Of a stretch of DNA of 64,000 nucleotides, positions 22,080 through 33,164 are shown piece after piece. The position numbers and the translations under genes are program-made. Within the stretch, counting starts at the first letter, position 1. Every line of letters starts with the position of its first letter. The stretch is from Taenia hydatigena. Taxonomy: Eukaryota > Platyhelminthes > Cestoda > Cyclophyllidea > Taeniidae. The notes under the pieces are model-generated. The model was not told the DNA's origin and did not search any database. It worked only from the letters and a program-made list of their open reading frames with translations. Location: the NCBI GenBank assembly GCA_036345935.2, contig JADWOT020000010.1:5531417-5595416 (forward strand). Direction: 5' to 3'.

Positions 22080-25000
22080 CCGCGAAAAAAGCAAAAACTC
22101 TCCTGTGGCAGGACAGTGAGTTCATCTTTTCTGCTTCTTCCTTTACTTCCTTGTAAGGATCAGTACAATTCGATAAGAATATTCTTTGTAGGCTTTGGTG
22201 GCATTAAGTACAGAGCAAAATGAAGTTAATTTTGGTTGTTCGGCGCACACTCATTCATTCCCAGAAACGATACCGGTAGCAATCGTGGTGCGTCGCGTAA
22301 CGAGATTCGTGTTCCTTTAACGACATTGATTTTGAGTACATCATAGCTTCTCGAGCATTCAAGGATCAGCCATCAGTGATTTCTGCATAGACCACGTGGA
22401 ATGGATTTCTCCCTCCGTTATGTCGCCGACTTTTAAAGTCCTTTTGCACGAATACGCAGTGCAGAGGCAGGTCTTTAAGTTCCATCATAGCATACTGGCT
22501 GATTTTTATTTCGAAGCAGATTTGGCTTCTGAAATGGCCTTTGGCTGCACCTTATTGCAGCTAAATTATTGGTGGTGCACTTAGAGCGATAGGATGAAGA
22601 TGAGGTGCAGATTCATTTCCAACCGAATTGACGAACACAGACGAAGATCTGCACAATTGTACTTGCACTGGTGACAAGCCGAATTCTTTCGTTGGACCTG
22701 TGAGTGCCTGTTATCCCTTGAATCATACTTCAGCTTGATGCTATGATACTGCGAAGCAAAAATCGAGATCCTGCAGACGAAGAAAACAAACTACAGTCTC
22801 ACGTTTTCTTAGACATACCGACTAGCAAATATTCACGGTTGTGCCATCTTTCAAAGGTAAAACACACTTCCGTTGGTTTAAATGCAAACGTTTGACCATA
22901 TTTCTGCCTTTCATCTGCCAGGTATTCCTAAGAGCCATCTGATGATACCAGAAATCTTAAACTGGATACAGAGGATCAGGCGTCTCACAATTTGGCGGAC
23001 TTTGGTTGCAAATCAGACCCTTAACGCAAAAAATGACGTTAATGAGGGAATGTAGAAATCGGTACGAAGACTTAAATGGGATGCGAGCTTAGCCCTGTGT
23101 CGGTAATGAGTGTTGTATCAGATGCGGTAGTTCATTAAGCCTGCACCCACACAGCGTATAGCACATCGCGTTTCACTCTAGAACAAATCAGTAAACATGT
23201 TGCATTTATGGCCATCCTTTCAGTCTGGTATACGGGCAGGCATTTCTTCCCGCCCATTGGTCTTTGCGTCTGCTTTAAAACTTCCAAACTTTGTCTTTTT
23301 AACTCCCCAGCAGTGCCTTTATTTTCATCACACTTATCACCACCTGCTGTTCCTTTCGCCTTTACCGATGCTTCACAGGGCTTGAACTCATTCCTTATCT
23401 CACTGTTTCTCCTCTTCTCTCTTCTACACTCCCTTTCATATAACATTGAGTTAAAAGCACTTTTAACGTGGTTTTTATGAAAACATCTTTGTAGAATTTT
23501 ATTATCGCCACAACACGCATAATATAACAGCTGCTGTTCGGTTCCATGCTTTCAAGAGGGTAGTATCCTAAGGCGGATAATCGACTCAGCGTCTACAGTT
23601 TGGACTCATTAAGGGACAAATCTAGGTCGCAAAGCCATCATTATTTCGTTCCTGGGACATTGCTGAGTGTGCCTAAGATTACCAAAGGCATGAGCTTTTA
23701 TTTTGGTTCCCTAACTGGGCAATACCCTGATATCTGCAGGGACAGAGAGTGCCAATATTGACTAGGTTGGGAAAGTTAAAACGAAATTTTACTGGGTAGA
23801 TAGAAGGTATATGCTAGTAAGGAGCAAAACTTATTATCCTTATAAAGCGAAAGCCTGCCATCAGGTGTTTAGCGCAGAGTGGTAGACTCAGTTTTATTTT
23901 TTTTCCTAACACCAGCAACTATCATTGTACATAAGGCGAGGGGTGTCCAATCCATAACGATTGCCTTCGGACAACGTTGAAGTAGCTATCGACACGTTGA
24001 TAAATAATAAGCTAGACTACAACTATACCGTGCTTGAAATGTAGGCTGGCATGACTGTCAACATTTTGTGATTCATTAGCGAAGGTTGCGTTGGTTCCGG
24101 GGCCAAAAGCGGTCTTAAGCACTGCACCTGGAGGAAGCTAGTTTGGAAGTTAAGCAATGTTATGCTCGCGACATGGAGGAAAAATAAGTCCCTCGATGAG
24201 ATTCCTCCAGGAAAAGTGACTCCTTTATTACGTCGTACATAATTTACGCATCTATACTGAGTTTACCATATCATATCATAGCAAAATCGGAACAGCCGTT
24301 CCTAGATCACAAAATCAAGACATGTTTGAACTGCTTTTTAGGTTTAAAAGGGATTTCTGTGAGGTAAGCAAAAATTGTATTACTTGTTATCAAATAACTT
24401 GCTAAGTTCACAAAATTGACCGTTTTGTTATACGATTTATTTGAAAGTCTAGGCCGACACAAATATGGCATAACTACGAACTATAAAATCAACCAAGCCT
24501 TTGCGAGCTTTCGGTAGGGTCATGTTAACCTAACTGCAGCAAAATTACAGCCGATAAAAATTAGCAATAGAGAGTTGGTCTAAAGGATGGAAAAGTGCTC
24601 TGGACCAACATGCATAGGAAGAGGCGATCGACCACGGCGCATGCAGATAAAGATGCGATCAATTAGAAGCGAGAGATCTGAATCAAGACATCCACACACT
24701 CGACCTTAGCAATGTTTGTTTTAGTTGCAACGGTAGGACTGAAACAAGTGAGCGATGTTACATGAAATAGCTTTAAATTTTAGAGACCATGCGTTCTTTA
24801 ATGCATCAGGAACGAACACAGCTCGTCCGCCATCAAAATAGTCTCTGTGCCTTACAAATCAGCCATTGGTCTAAAATTCATTTGCTTTGACCCCTATGCA
24901 CGTGCTTACTTCGACGCGGTAATTTCACTGGCTGCCCTCTGGCCAAATTCACCATTCGCCAAACTCATCTACAGGCTAATCATCCGCCGAATACCAGTAA

Positions 25001-26700
25001 ATACGCTTACTGCGGTGCCAGGCAAATTTCCCCTTCCTCCTTCACGCAGCCACTAACTACATTTGAGTCAACGCGTCTCAGTCCAACACAGATAACACCT
25101 TTTTGATTCGGACATTTCAAAGGATCCATTTTTACCCAGAATAAGATCCCACTCACAGCCTAGCAACTAACCATGTCATTGTCAACTGTTAAAGTAATAA
25201 GGTATAAGAAATAAGCTGATCAGCCCATCTGTGCCTTTCTCAACCACCACAGCTACAAAGTGTGGGCAAACTATCAGTGCATCGGCTGTGTCATCAGCAG
25301 ACCACGAATGCTTTAAATATCTGCTTAGTGTCGTAATTTAACACCAGAACTGACCGAGAGGCATGAGCTCAAATTTTAGAATTCATAGAGTGGACAGGGA
25401 ACTACATTTTTGAGGTCTATGTACTTTTCTCTTACTATTCTAAAATAATTTCAATTAAATCAAATAGGTAATGCCAATAATTCCGTGCAGACACTTTAAT
25501 GGCTATTTGCTAACTAGTAGAAAATTATTCTCTTGCCTTTTTATCTGAATGACAGCACTTTTACAGTATTCCACCCAATCGATCCATTTCGCCATTTTAT
25601 TTTTGCATCCTTGACAAGAAGCAAAATCAATGCGTCATTTTTTATAAAAGCCCCTTGCAATGACCTTTGTTATGTCACTGTTAGATGGAAACTTGTCCTT
25701 AAATTATTTGTATGGCCATCTCAAAACCTTGTTGAGCAGCAAACCTGGATGACGCCTGTGCTGGGAGCCGCTGTGCCAAATGACCTGCTTAACATGGAGG
25801 CAGAGAGCACTTAGTGGTTCGTAATGGTGCCATAACACCGCTGTAGTTGCCAAAGCCTTGACTTCTACTTCACGTCTGCCAACTTCTTTACAAGCTTTGC
25901 CGTGGCACTTGTCACGGTGGTGCGGAACGAAGTGGCCAGCTGACAATGTGAGCTTTGTGCACGCAATCGGACCCTTCCTGATAAACTCAAAACTGGAATG
26001 TGTGTCATGCCGCCACCGTTGCAATTATTTACGCTCCAGCAAGTAATGAGCGTGGTGCAATGGTGACAATTTTGGCCACTACTATCACCAAATCACACCA
26101 CACTGGTCACTGTTGTGAATGACATTATGATGCATAGCCTACAGTCGAGTTGCTCAGGTGGCGAATCATTTGACTTTATAAGAACGTGGCACAGCAACGC
26201 CTGATGCAACTCATTATAGCAGCAGCCAATCTCAAAGGTCCGCACTTTCTAAATCCACGGAGATTGACCTTCAACTCTAGTCTGACAAATTTGCTATCAT
26301 TTAGTTATAACTTTGAAGCTGGGTGGCTACATTATCTTAATTCGTTTTTTCTTCAGAATAACTGCTTTCACCACAGCAAAGCAATTAAGTAGCCACTTTA
26401 ATTAATTTTGCAAAGTTTAACAGTGTTTGCTGCACGAAATGTACTAAATGACCTAGGTATGCTTAGCTCCACTCTTGTATAATCTCTGGAAGCAGAGTTG
26501 TTATTCTGATGCGACTTTTACTAATTCATCTAGATTCTTTTTCCTGCAGTGTATTTCAGTTTTAAATGTCAACATATCTTTCTTGCGATGAACAACTTTG
26601 ACTGCGTAGATATTTAGACCATCGAGTCAGGAATTCAAGCACGATCTACGGTCTTACCTTGAAAAGGTTGTTTCTCAGGTGCAGCAAAATATTCCGCATA
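22080..26700. other. Stretch with no supported gene
   Basis: About 4.6 kb. The plus strand at 23210-23440 is pyrimidine-rich (TTCCTTATCTCACTGTTTCTC-like). At 25533-26066 (+) one frame holds only three stops in 178 codons and reads FTSANFFTSFAVALVTVV before the last of them. I could not tie it to a family, so it is listed among the rejected items. Near 24100-24180 a short stretch vaguely resembles part of a 5S rRNA; this was also rejected. Confidence 0.4.
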
Positions 26701-26711
26701 CAAATATTTGT

Positions 26712-27510
26712 TCAAGCACTTGATGTAAAGTTATGCGTTCTGCTGAATAGAAAAGTAAGCGCCAAAATGAAGGGTCCGTACAACAGCAAGACTAGCTTGT
26801 GTACTGGTTTTCGGTGCATCGGTGCCCTCCTGATATATACTTTACGCTGTGCATCAATTCTCCCATCAACCGGTAGTAGTTGGCTCGCAATCTCTCGCTG
26901 CTGCAAGTAGATGTCCAGCTCTGAGTACCAGTCCTGTTGATTGTTGTAAATTGTGCAACTTGGAATCCAGTTAGGATTTTCTTGCAGCACTGATAGGGAT
27001 GCATTGGATCCTTAGGCGCTGATGGATAATCACCAGAGAAATTTAAATAGAATGCACTGACAATATTGTAGCTTCGTCAGTAGCTCTGCTCGGTGGTTCT
27101 CATTCCTTCCTGCTTCCTCTAGCTTTGGCTCTACGAATGTAGAATGCTGCAACTTTAATTGTACAAACATTGAGTTTACAATTGAAGCTGTAATGCGTAC
27201 CACCTGCAGTCATCTGACACATGCAAATTTATCAGACATTATCGGTCAATGCGTAAAGTCTTACGCGCCGAACAATGAAACCCTCAGTGAGATCGATTGG
27301 TCAAAAGAGTGCGGTACTACGGCTGGCAACGACAACGAGTTCAAAAGCGTTTGGCGCGGTCTTAGTGGCTTTCCTTTGGTCGGTTTCTACGTCCATGTTT
27401 CCGCTGTCAGCATGATGAGCCTGTGATAACGTTAAAAGGCGTCTCGTAGCCACCGGCATTAATGGCCGTGGAACGATTTCCGGTGGACAGAATTGCTCAT
27501 CATCATCCAT
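26712..27510 (-). pseudogene. Two-exon decayed gene, possible membrane protein, family unknown
   Basis: On the minus strand, exon 1 (27510-27265) opens with MDDDEQFCPPEIVPRPLMPV and runs 82 codons to CGGCGC|GTAAGA. A 61-base intron ends CTGCAG at 27204. Exon 2 (27203-26712) starts in the same phase (0) with VVRITASIVNSMFVQLKLQ and runs 163 codons to a TGA. Three stops interrupt it: one TGA in exon 1 (ALF*PIDL), and TGA and TAA in exon 2 either side of LSISA. Later segments read ENPNWIPSCTIYNNQQDW, ELDIYLQQREIASQLLP and a hydrophobic LVLLLYGPFILALTFLF, which could be a membrane span near the C-terminus. The matched intron phases and the low stop density argue for a former gene. The W-IP-C segment and the late hydrophobic span faintly recall BK-channel beta subunits, but the first membrane span is missing and I do not assign that family. 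Confidence 0.4.
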
Positions 27511-28162
27511 AGCAATACTGTGCTGGCATGTTCTGCGTGCAAGTTGTCAATTCCAAAAGCGAACTTTGTATCGAATTCTGTTCAGCCATGGCTCCATGCT
27601 CATCACATGTCTCTAAGTGCTAAAATTTGCTGCTGCGGTATTTCGAAAAGTACAACAACTTTGGTAATGAGCAAGGCAAGCAAAGCCTTATTAGCAGTAA
27701 GTCTTTCCAGTTGATATAACGAAAAGTCAAACATGAGGCTAGTACAATTTTATGCTAATTTTTTTGGCAATTCTTCAGCATAACTAACTAGCGGGAATAC
27801 GTGTTGATCTTAGGTAGCGAAACTTTTCGCCTTAATTAGGATAAAATTACCACTATTTGGTGACGGACAAATAATTTATATGTTGCAAATAGATAACAGG
27901 AAGATAATATAGAATTGTGCCTGTGCACAGTGAAATAGGAAGGAGCAAGTTACGAAGTATACACTATGAAACGCAAAATCACCCAAATTTCACCAAAAAA
28001 TTTCCCAGATAAGATTTTAAAACAGCTTTGTAACACTTTGTGTTTTCAGCATCGGCATAATCATCACACATTTTATCATTCGTTTCCAGCGAGACTATTC
28101 TCCATATTCATCAAATATTTATTCGTTAAAATCGCATTCTCGTAGCATCGAAAAAGACGTCA

Positions 28163-28430
28163 ATGAGTGAATTTCCTACGAATCGCGAGACTCTGACACG
28201 CAGGTGCAAAAAAACTTTTCCGCGAAATATACAATCCAGATATCAAAAGTGCAATAGACGGTTCCCAGTTAAGCAATCTATTCTTTTGCATGAAGACCAT
28301 GCTAACTCTTGGAAGAAATCCTACTGCCGCCTAAGAATACCTATCGTGGAGGTTAGGTTCTCTCTGCCTATCCTTCTTCATTATGTTGACATTTTTGGTA
28401 GAGAGGTCAACCAGACATCTTTGCCACCGT
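28163..28430 (+). pseudogene. C2H2 zinc-finger remnants, ligands lost
   Basis: An open frame of 89 codons contains RRCKKTFPRNIQ followed at once by YQKCNRRFPVKQSILLHEDH. The second block has the full C2H2 spacing: Cys at 28250, Phe four residues on, Ile six after that, then His three later and a second His. The first zinc Cys is Tyr (28241-28243), a single-base change from a Cys codon. A third possible block, YCRLRIPIVEVRFSLPILLH, has lost more positions. Fingers this close together suggest a former array. There is no visible nucleotide match to the 11350-12431 locus, so this may be a different zinc-finger gene. Confidence 0.4.
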
Positions 28431-28439
28431 GATAAAGGT

Positions 28440-31400
28440 GTGACCGCACCTACGCTCCTTTGCATTAACAGCAGGAATTAAATTTGAAAATCTCGAATCT
28501 AGTTTTTACACCACCACCACGACTAACATGGGACAGCAGAATTGCCTCATGTCTGATATTTTGCTCTATTCGCTATCATTAGCAGCTGCAAACAAGAGGA
28601 GTCGTAGGAGCTGCATTGTCCAAAGCCCAGTCGGGCGCATTCACGTCGCTGCTACTGTATAAGCACATGAGTGATGTTAGTGACGTATGCGAGGATGTTC
28701 GAAATGGAATATGGATAGGTAAAATTGATGGAGACCATGGACATTTTGTAATAAATTACTGGCGATAGTGCTACAGGGCTAGTGCTGCTTCTCAATGTGG
28801 AAAATTGAAGGGCAGATAGCCGGTATATTTACTGCATCGAATACCAATAACTTTGGATTCGCATTGTAACAATTATGATGAGTAGTGATAGCTCTTTGTT
28901 GTACCTTTCTTTTTTGCAATGACTTGTGATCACAATTGTGGTCTTTCGAGAAGTCATCAATCTGCCAGGCTCTCATCTCTCCTGGACACCACTTATTGAC
29001 CTTAACCAAAACCTGTTTATAAAAAGCCAGTGCCCACTGTCTAATCTGTGACTGTAAAACCCACGTTTGGCGAATTTCATTTTACAAGAAGAAACTAGTT
29101 ACTTTTGAAAGGAACTCGGTAAACGCATATTGTTATTTCATACAAGGAAGCCACCTTATGCAAACACCACTCGTTGAGGTTTAGCAATTAAACCCACGTC
29201 AGGGTGGCTGAATGAATGAGCATTCAGTCCAGCTAAACGTCTACATCTGCTCCCAGGCTAGCACCACTCCCTGCTTACTCACTGTTTTGTCTTGTCAATC
29301 ACTTCCATGAATACCTAATCAAACCTGCGTTTACGAGTTTCGTTATGCACTTCTATTCATGTACTACTTCAAGTACCATTCACTCAATCGGATTTTGACC
29401 TTCAAACTCAATCTAACGGCCTGCTTCCCTTAAATCATCACGCACAAATTCGTAAATGGTGTCTCGTATCTTATCTCGAACAGACCAAGTAGTGCGACTT
29501 TAATGCGAAACCGCATTCTGAATTCACCACCAAATTTTGTCGAGAATTAAGAGATCTGTTGTGCAAGTGCCTGAGTGTTGCTGTTGTATGTTCATTTTTC
29601 GCTGCTGGCTTTACCACGTAATGCCAGCAGGAACACAATCAGAAAACTCGTATAAAGTAATAGCCAAAACAATATCATAGTAAGATATCCAAAGGGGATT
29701 TTACCTCGTGTACACCAGGAGCTTAAACACACCGCTTTTACCAGGTACAGCATAATCTTAATTCAGCCAAACGTTCTGGTTGGTGAGATTTTTATTCCAA
29801 CATTGCCGTGTCTATAGCCTTGCACTTTATCCCTCGCTTTTCCATACATCTCATTTTACGACAGCGCAGGATTTTAGACCCGGGAGGATAAGGAATTGTG
29901 CTTTACAAGCAGTGGGGCCTATTGTCACTCTCACCACACGGACGTCACGCTCATGAGAGGTGTCGCAAGTCTTCTGACCCACCAATGATTTCGCGGCTAT
30001 AGAATACACGTAAACCTTCTCTAGTGGCAAAGTCACATTCATTATGCGCTTCATTCTAGCCTCCTCTAGTCACTTTGCTAATGTGCATGCTGTTTGTAGC
30101 AAACCGAAAAGTGTTTACGCCTACGGAGGTAGTAATTTGACTGCAAGCAGACGCATTAATATGTGTGAATGGGTAGTAAGGTTGCGTTTACATCTAGTGC
30201 TAATAATCCGTAGCAAACAGCAACTCAAAAGGAAGTGGCCCATTTTGTTTGGATGCAGACCTATCACCGGAGCGTGGAAACGTTCATTTCTGTTATCTGT
30301 ATATAGTCTTTTAACTGTTAACTTAGTTTATTAAATTCGCATATTGAGTGTGCTTAAAATGCTCCTTTTGTTTTGATATACACATGTCGGTCTGAACAGC
30401 ATGTGGAGTTCTGTTTATTGCATTAAAAGGTCAAGACGAGGATGGACACAATTGTGACCACAACCTTAGATGAGCATGCCATTTGTTGTGTTAAGTGAAT
30501 GCCAAAGCTCATGCCTTTTCTAACCTTATTGCATTAATATCGCTGCACAAAGCACATAGCCATTAATCGACTGGATATCATTTGTAAAATAATGTGAAAT
30601 AGCATCGTAGATTTAGTAACGACTACAAATGTCTGGGCAATTTGACAGCAAGAAAATGAAAAGACACGAGGTCTTTTTTCATCAGCACACTGCTGACGCT
30701 TGCTTAAATTTCGCGTTTAACCGCGATTCTGCTGATTCTTGAAGTCTCCTCCAAATCACTTCATGACACACTCAGTCTAATACGTCTCTGTGATTCGTAA
30801 TGAGGCATCACAAAGCTGAAGCCACAATATGAGCCAGTTTATTGGCGCACTTACTAGAGGAGAGTCATTTACGAAGCTAATTTTTTTGCACAGTCCATGA
30901 AGAGGTCCATCACACTTCCCTCATTTCGCCTCACATTATTCATAATTATAATCTCAAGCGTGTGTCTGGGCTACAAGGTCCTCAATATGGCTTGTAGTTT
31001 GGTAGTGGTATTTAAGCTGTGCTTTGTATGCGCTAAAAGCCCAGGTGCATAGAGGACGCTACTGAATGCAGCAAATTGTGTTCTTCATCTGCGCAGGCTT
31101 CTCTCTAATTCCTTGCCGACAAGTTGATATTCGGCAGATCTCGGAGGTTAGTACTAAGCACCTACAGGAGGGTAGCAATCTATTGGATGAAAGTACCAAT
31201 GTGCCAATGTGAAAAAGGCAAAATCCACAACCTGTAGAAACATAATTGTCCGCATGCAATAGCAGCGTGCAGTAAAACGTGCTCCCTCTTTCTGTCAAGA
31301 TGGGAGGAAATAGCAGGCGAGTGACCCTTGTACACACAACAATCGGAGCTCGATTTAGTGGAAATTGATGCTCAAACTGCATTTGATTAAAGTGCTGCTC

Positions 31401-31890
31401 AGCAGCTTCACAAATGTCTGCAGTGCACGGAATTGGCGCGTCTGAATACAGTGTGGTGCAGACTCGTCTGGCAATCCACTTTCACTTGCATAAAATGACT
31501 CCGCATTTGAAGCTCCTGCTCCAAGACAAATGCCACTTAAAAGCTGATGGAACAAAAAGATTTTGCGCCAATTCATTGGTGTTTCGTCCAAATGACGAAC
31601 TATTTCGCATTTAATAAATAGTTTTTAGTAAACAATATTTGGCGCCAATTTGCAGCCAGCTGCATTTTTGTACTGCGATTTTATGCCCATGGCACAGAAA
31701 TTTGACGTTGGTGTTTGAATCGGTAGCCAAGGTTCTATGCATCATAGTCTATCTTTTAGTAAGGCTATCAGAATTCCGCGTGTTATCCGAATCTGCATGT
31801 GAAATTCAAAGTGCAGGGAAGCGATTTGCGCACATTTAATGCGCGGATGTGTTCAACGAAGTGAACAAGTTAAACCTTGTCTGTAGATGT
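28440..31890. other. Stretch with no supported gene
   Basis: About 3.4 kb without a supported gene. A 25-base match at 30069-30095 (AGTCACTTTGCTAATGTGCA) resembles the left edge of block R3 seen on the opposite strand near 45480-45500 and 32080-32100, and may be a third, mostly lost copy. At 31059-31530 (-) one frame is open for about 160 codons with a single stop, but no motif is recognised. Confidence 0.4.
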
Positions 31891-31897
31891 CAGAGAT

Positions 31898-31980
31898 GTG
31901 ATTTTTTGACAAAGTGCTGATAGGCTTTGGTGTACGGAAACCATCTAAGCAGAAAGGACACTTCCAGTTGGGATATTCTC
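31898..31980 (-). pseudogene. Single C2H2 zinc-finger remnant
   Basis: The minus strand reads YPNWKCPFCLDGFRTPKPIS then TLSKNH. The two Cys (31958-31960 and 31949-31951) are two residues apart. Phe follows four after the second Cys, Ile six after that, and a His ends the motif at 31898-31900. The first zinc His is Leu. A stop lies a few codons upstream, so the finger is not in a long open frame. It sits directly beside repeat block R3 (32040-32862) and may belong to the same ancient unit, although the partner copy at 45440-46300 shows no clear finger in the equivalent place. Confidence 0.4.
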
Positions 31981-32039
31981 ACGACGGATTCTTAGCGCTA
32001 GATTTGAAAGCAACCTCTTTAACCTTATTTGGATGGTGA

Positions 32040-32862
32040 GTCGTTAGCATTGTACGAACCGACTCAAGTGACATGCGTATGAGCGAAGTGACTTGGATGA
32101 AGCGCACGATGAATGCTAATTATTGCGATGAGAGTTGGTTGACACGATGCCAGCTACTGCGAAAATTATTGATTGCTTGGTTAATTTGTAAAAGATAATA
32201 TGCGATAGGCATAAGGTTTTGTGGCTTGCAAAGCAAGATTCTATATGCTCTAAGGCTTACTAGCCTGTGAGATGAGATGTGGAAGCAAGAAGTGGAATGT
32301 AAACCTGACCCAGCAATGACATTAGGCAATCCTACCACGCAGAACAGTGGGCGAGTTCGAAGCATTTCTGAACTTATTGAAATCAATCCATTTACCTAGT
32401 GCACGCGAGACAGCCCTCTGTAGACATTTCACTAGCTGTTGGCTTTGTTATTGCTACGTAAAAGTTCCCAACAGGCTTTCAAGCTGAAATCACGTGGTAA
32501 ATTTGATTGCTAAGAAATGCACGCATCAAATGAGGAAGAATACGCTCCTCTGGTAGTGGTCATGCGGCACCTCAAACACATTGCACAAGGTCAAAGGATG
32601 CTTGATGTTGCACTCGGATGTACAAGCAGAGTAAAATTTGATAAGCTGGATTGATAAAAAGCAACTGGGAAGCGTCAGGTTTAGTCCATATTCCGTTCAC
32701 ACGTAGCGATGGAACGACCTGAAAACTGGATGGGACTTTCTAGTAAATACACCATTAGCATGGCAAATCCTTTAACATGTCAAAACGTAGCGTCCTTGCA
32801 TCCATTTTATGAGTTGCCACATTGATCAGATGAGCTTTGACCGTGACACAGTTGCTCATGAA
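32040..32862 (-). repeat. Dispersed block R3, copy A (pairs with 45440-46300)
   Basis: The block is collinear, in the same orientation, with 45440-46300 over about 800 bases, with heavy divergence. Anchors are GAAGTGACTTGGATGAAGCG near 32085, GTGGAAGCAAGAAGTGGAAT near 32278, TTATTGCTACGTAAAAGTTC near 32448, the GCGTCAGGTTTAG block near 32673 and GAGTTGCCACATTGATCAGA near 32811. Frames in the minus direction are broken in both copies. The right end meets the 187-bp tandem block at 32862. Neither terminal repeats nor a coding motif identify what it is; the strand given follows the adjacent finger remnant only. Confidence 0.75.
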
Positions 32863-33160
32863 GCACAAAATGGAGCTCACGCGATCCCATCTCGTGACAT
32901 GGATGCATCTGGTGCCAAATAGATTTCACCAAGTCGCAATGAATGAATTGGAAACGACGCAGACGAAATAGGGTTGATGAAGTCGAAAAGCATGAATTGG
33001 GGCTGGCTGGCTGGCTGGTGGGCTGGCCGGCCTGCCGGTGGGTCGATGGCGACAAAATGGAGCTCAGGCGATCCCATCTCGTGACATGGATGCATCTGGT
33101 GCCAAATTGATTTCACCAAGTCGCAATGAATGAATTAGACACCACGCAGCCATAAAATAA
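32862..33160 (+). repeat. Young tandem block, about 187-bp unit with GGCTGG tract
   Basis: Two copies of a segment of about 92 bases start at 32867 and 33054. Each runs AAAATGGAGCTCA-, CGATCCCATCTCGTGACATG, GATGCATCTGGTGCCAAAT, TTTCACCAAGTCGCAATGAA. They differ at only about six positions, so they are much better conserved than the arrays at 19-22 kb. Between them lies the same GACGCAGACGAAATAG block and a (GGCT)n/GGCCGG tract (33001-33045) as at 21305-22065. The block ends in a unit cut off after CACCACGCAG at about 33150. Confidence 0.9.
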
Positions 33161-33164
33161 TTGA

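Noticed and set aside
24085..24185. Resemblance to the central part of a 5S rRNA (GGAAGTTAAGCAATGT)
   Set aside because: Only about 15-20 bases agree, the flanking arms do not pair as in 5S rRNA, and there is no terminator-like T run.
12880..25260. Loose similarity of 12880-12950 to 25215-25260 (CTGCGCCTTCCTCAAGCACC-like)
   Set aside because: Limited to about 45 bases with gaps; not distinguishable from chance by eye.
25533..26066. Plus-strand frame with only three stops in 178 codons and some protein-like text
   Set aside because: No family is recognised and the splice sites do not remove the stops. A frame this open can arise by chance among all frames of 64 kb.
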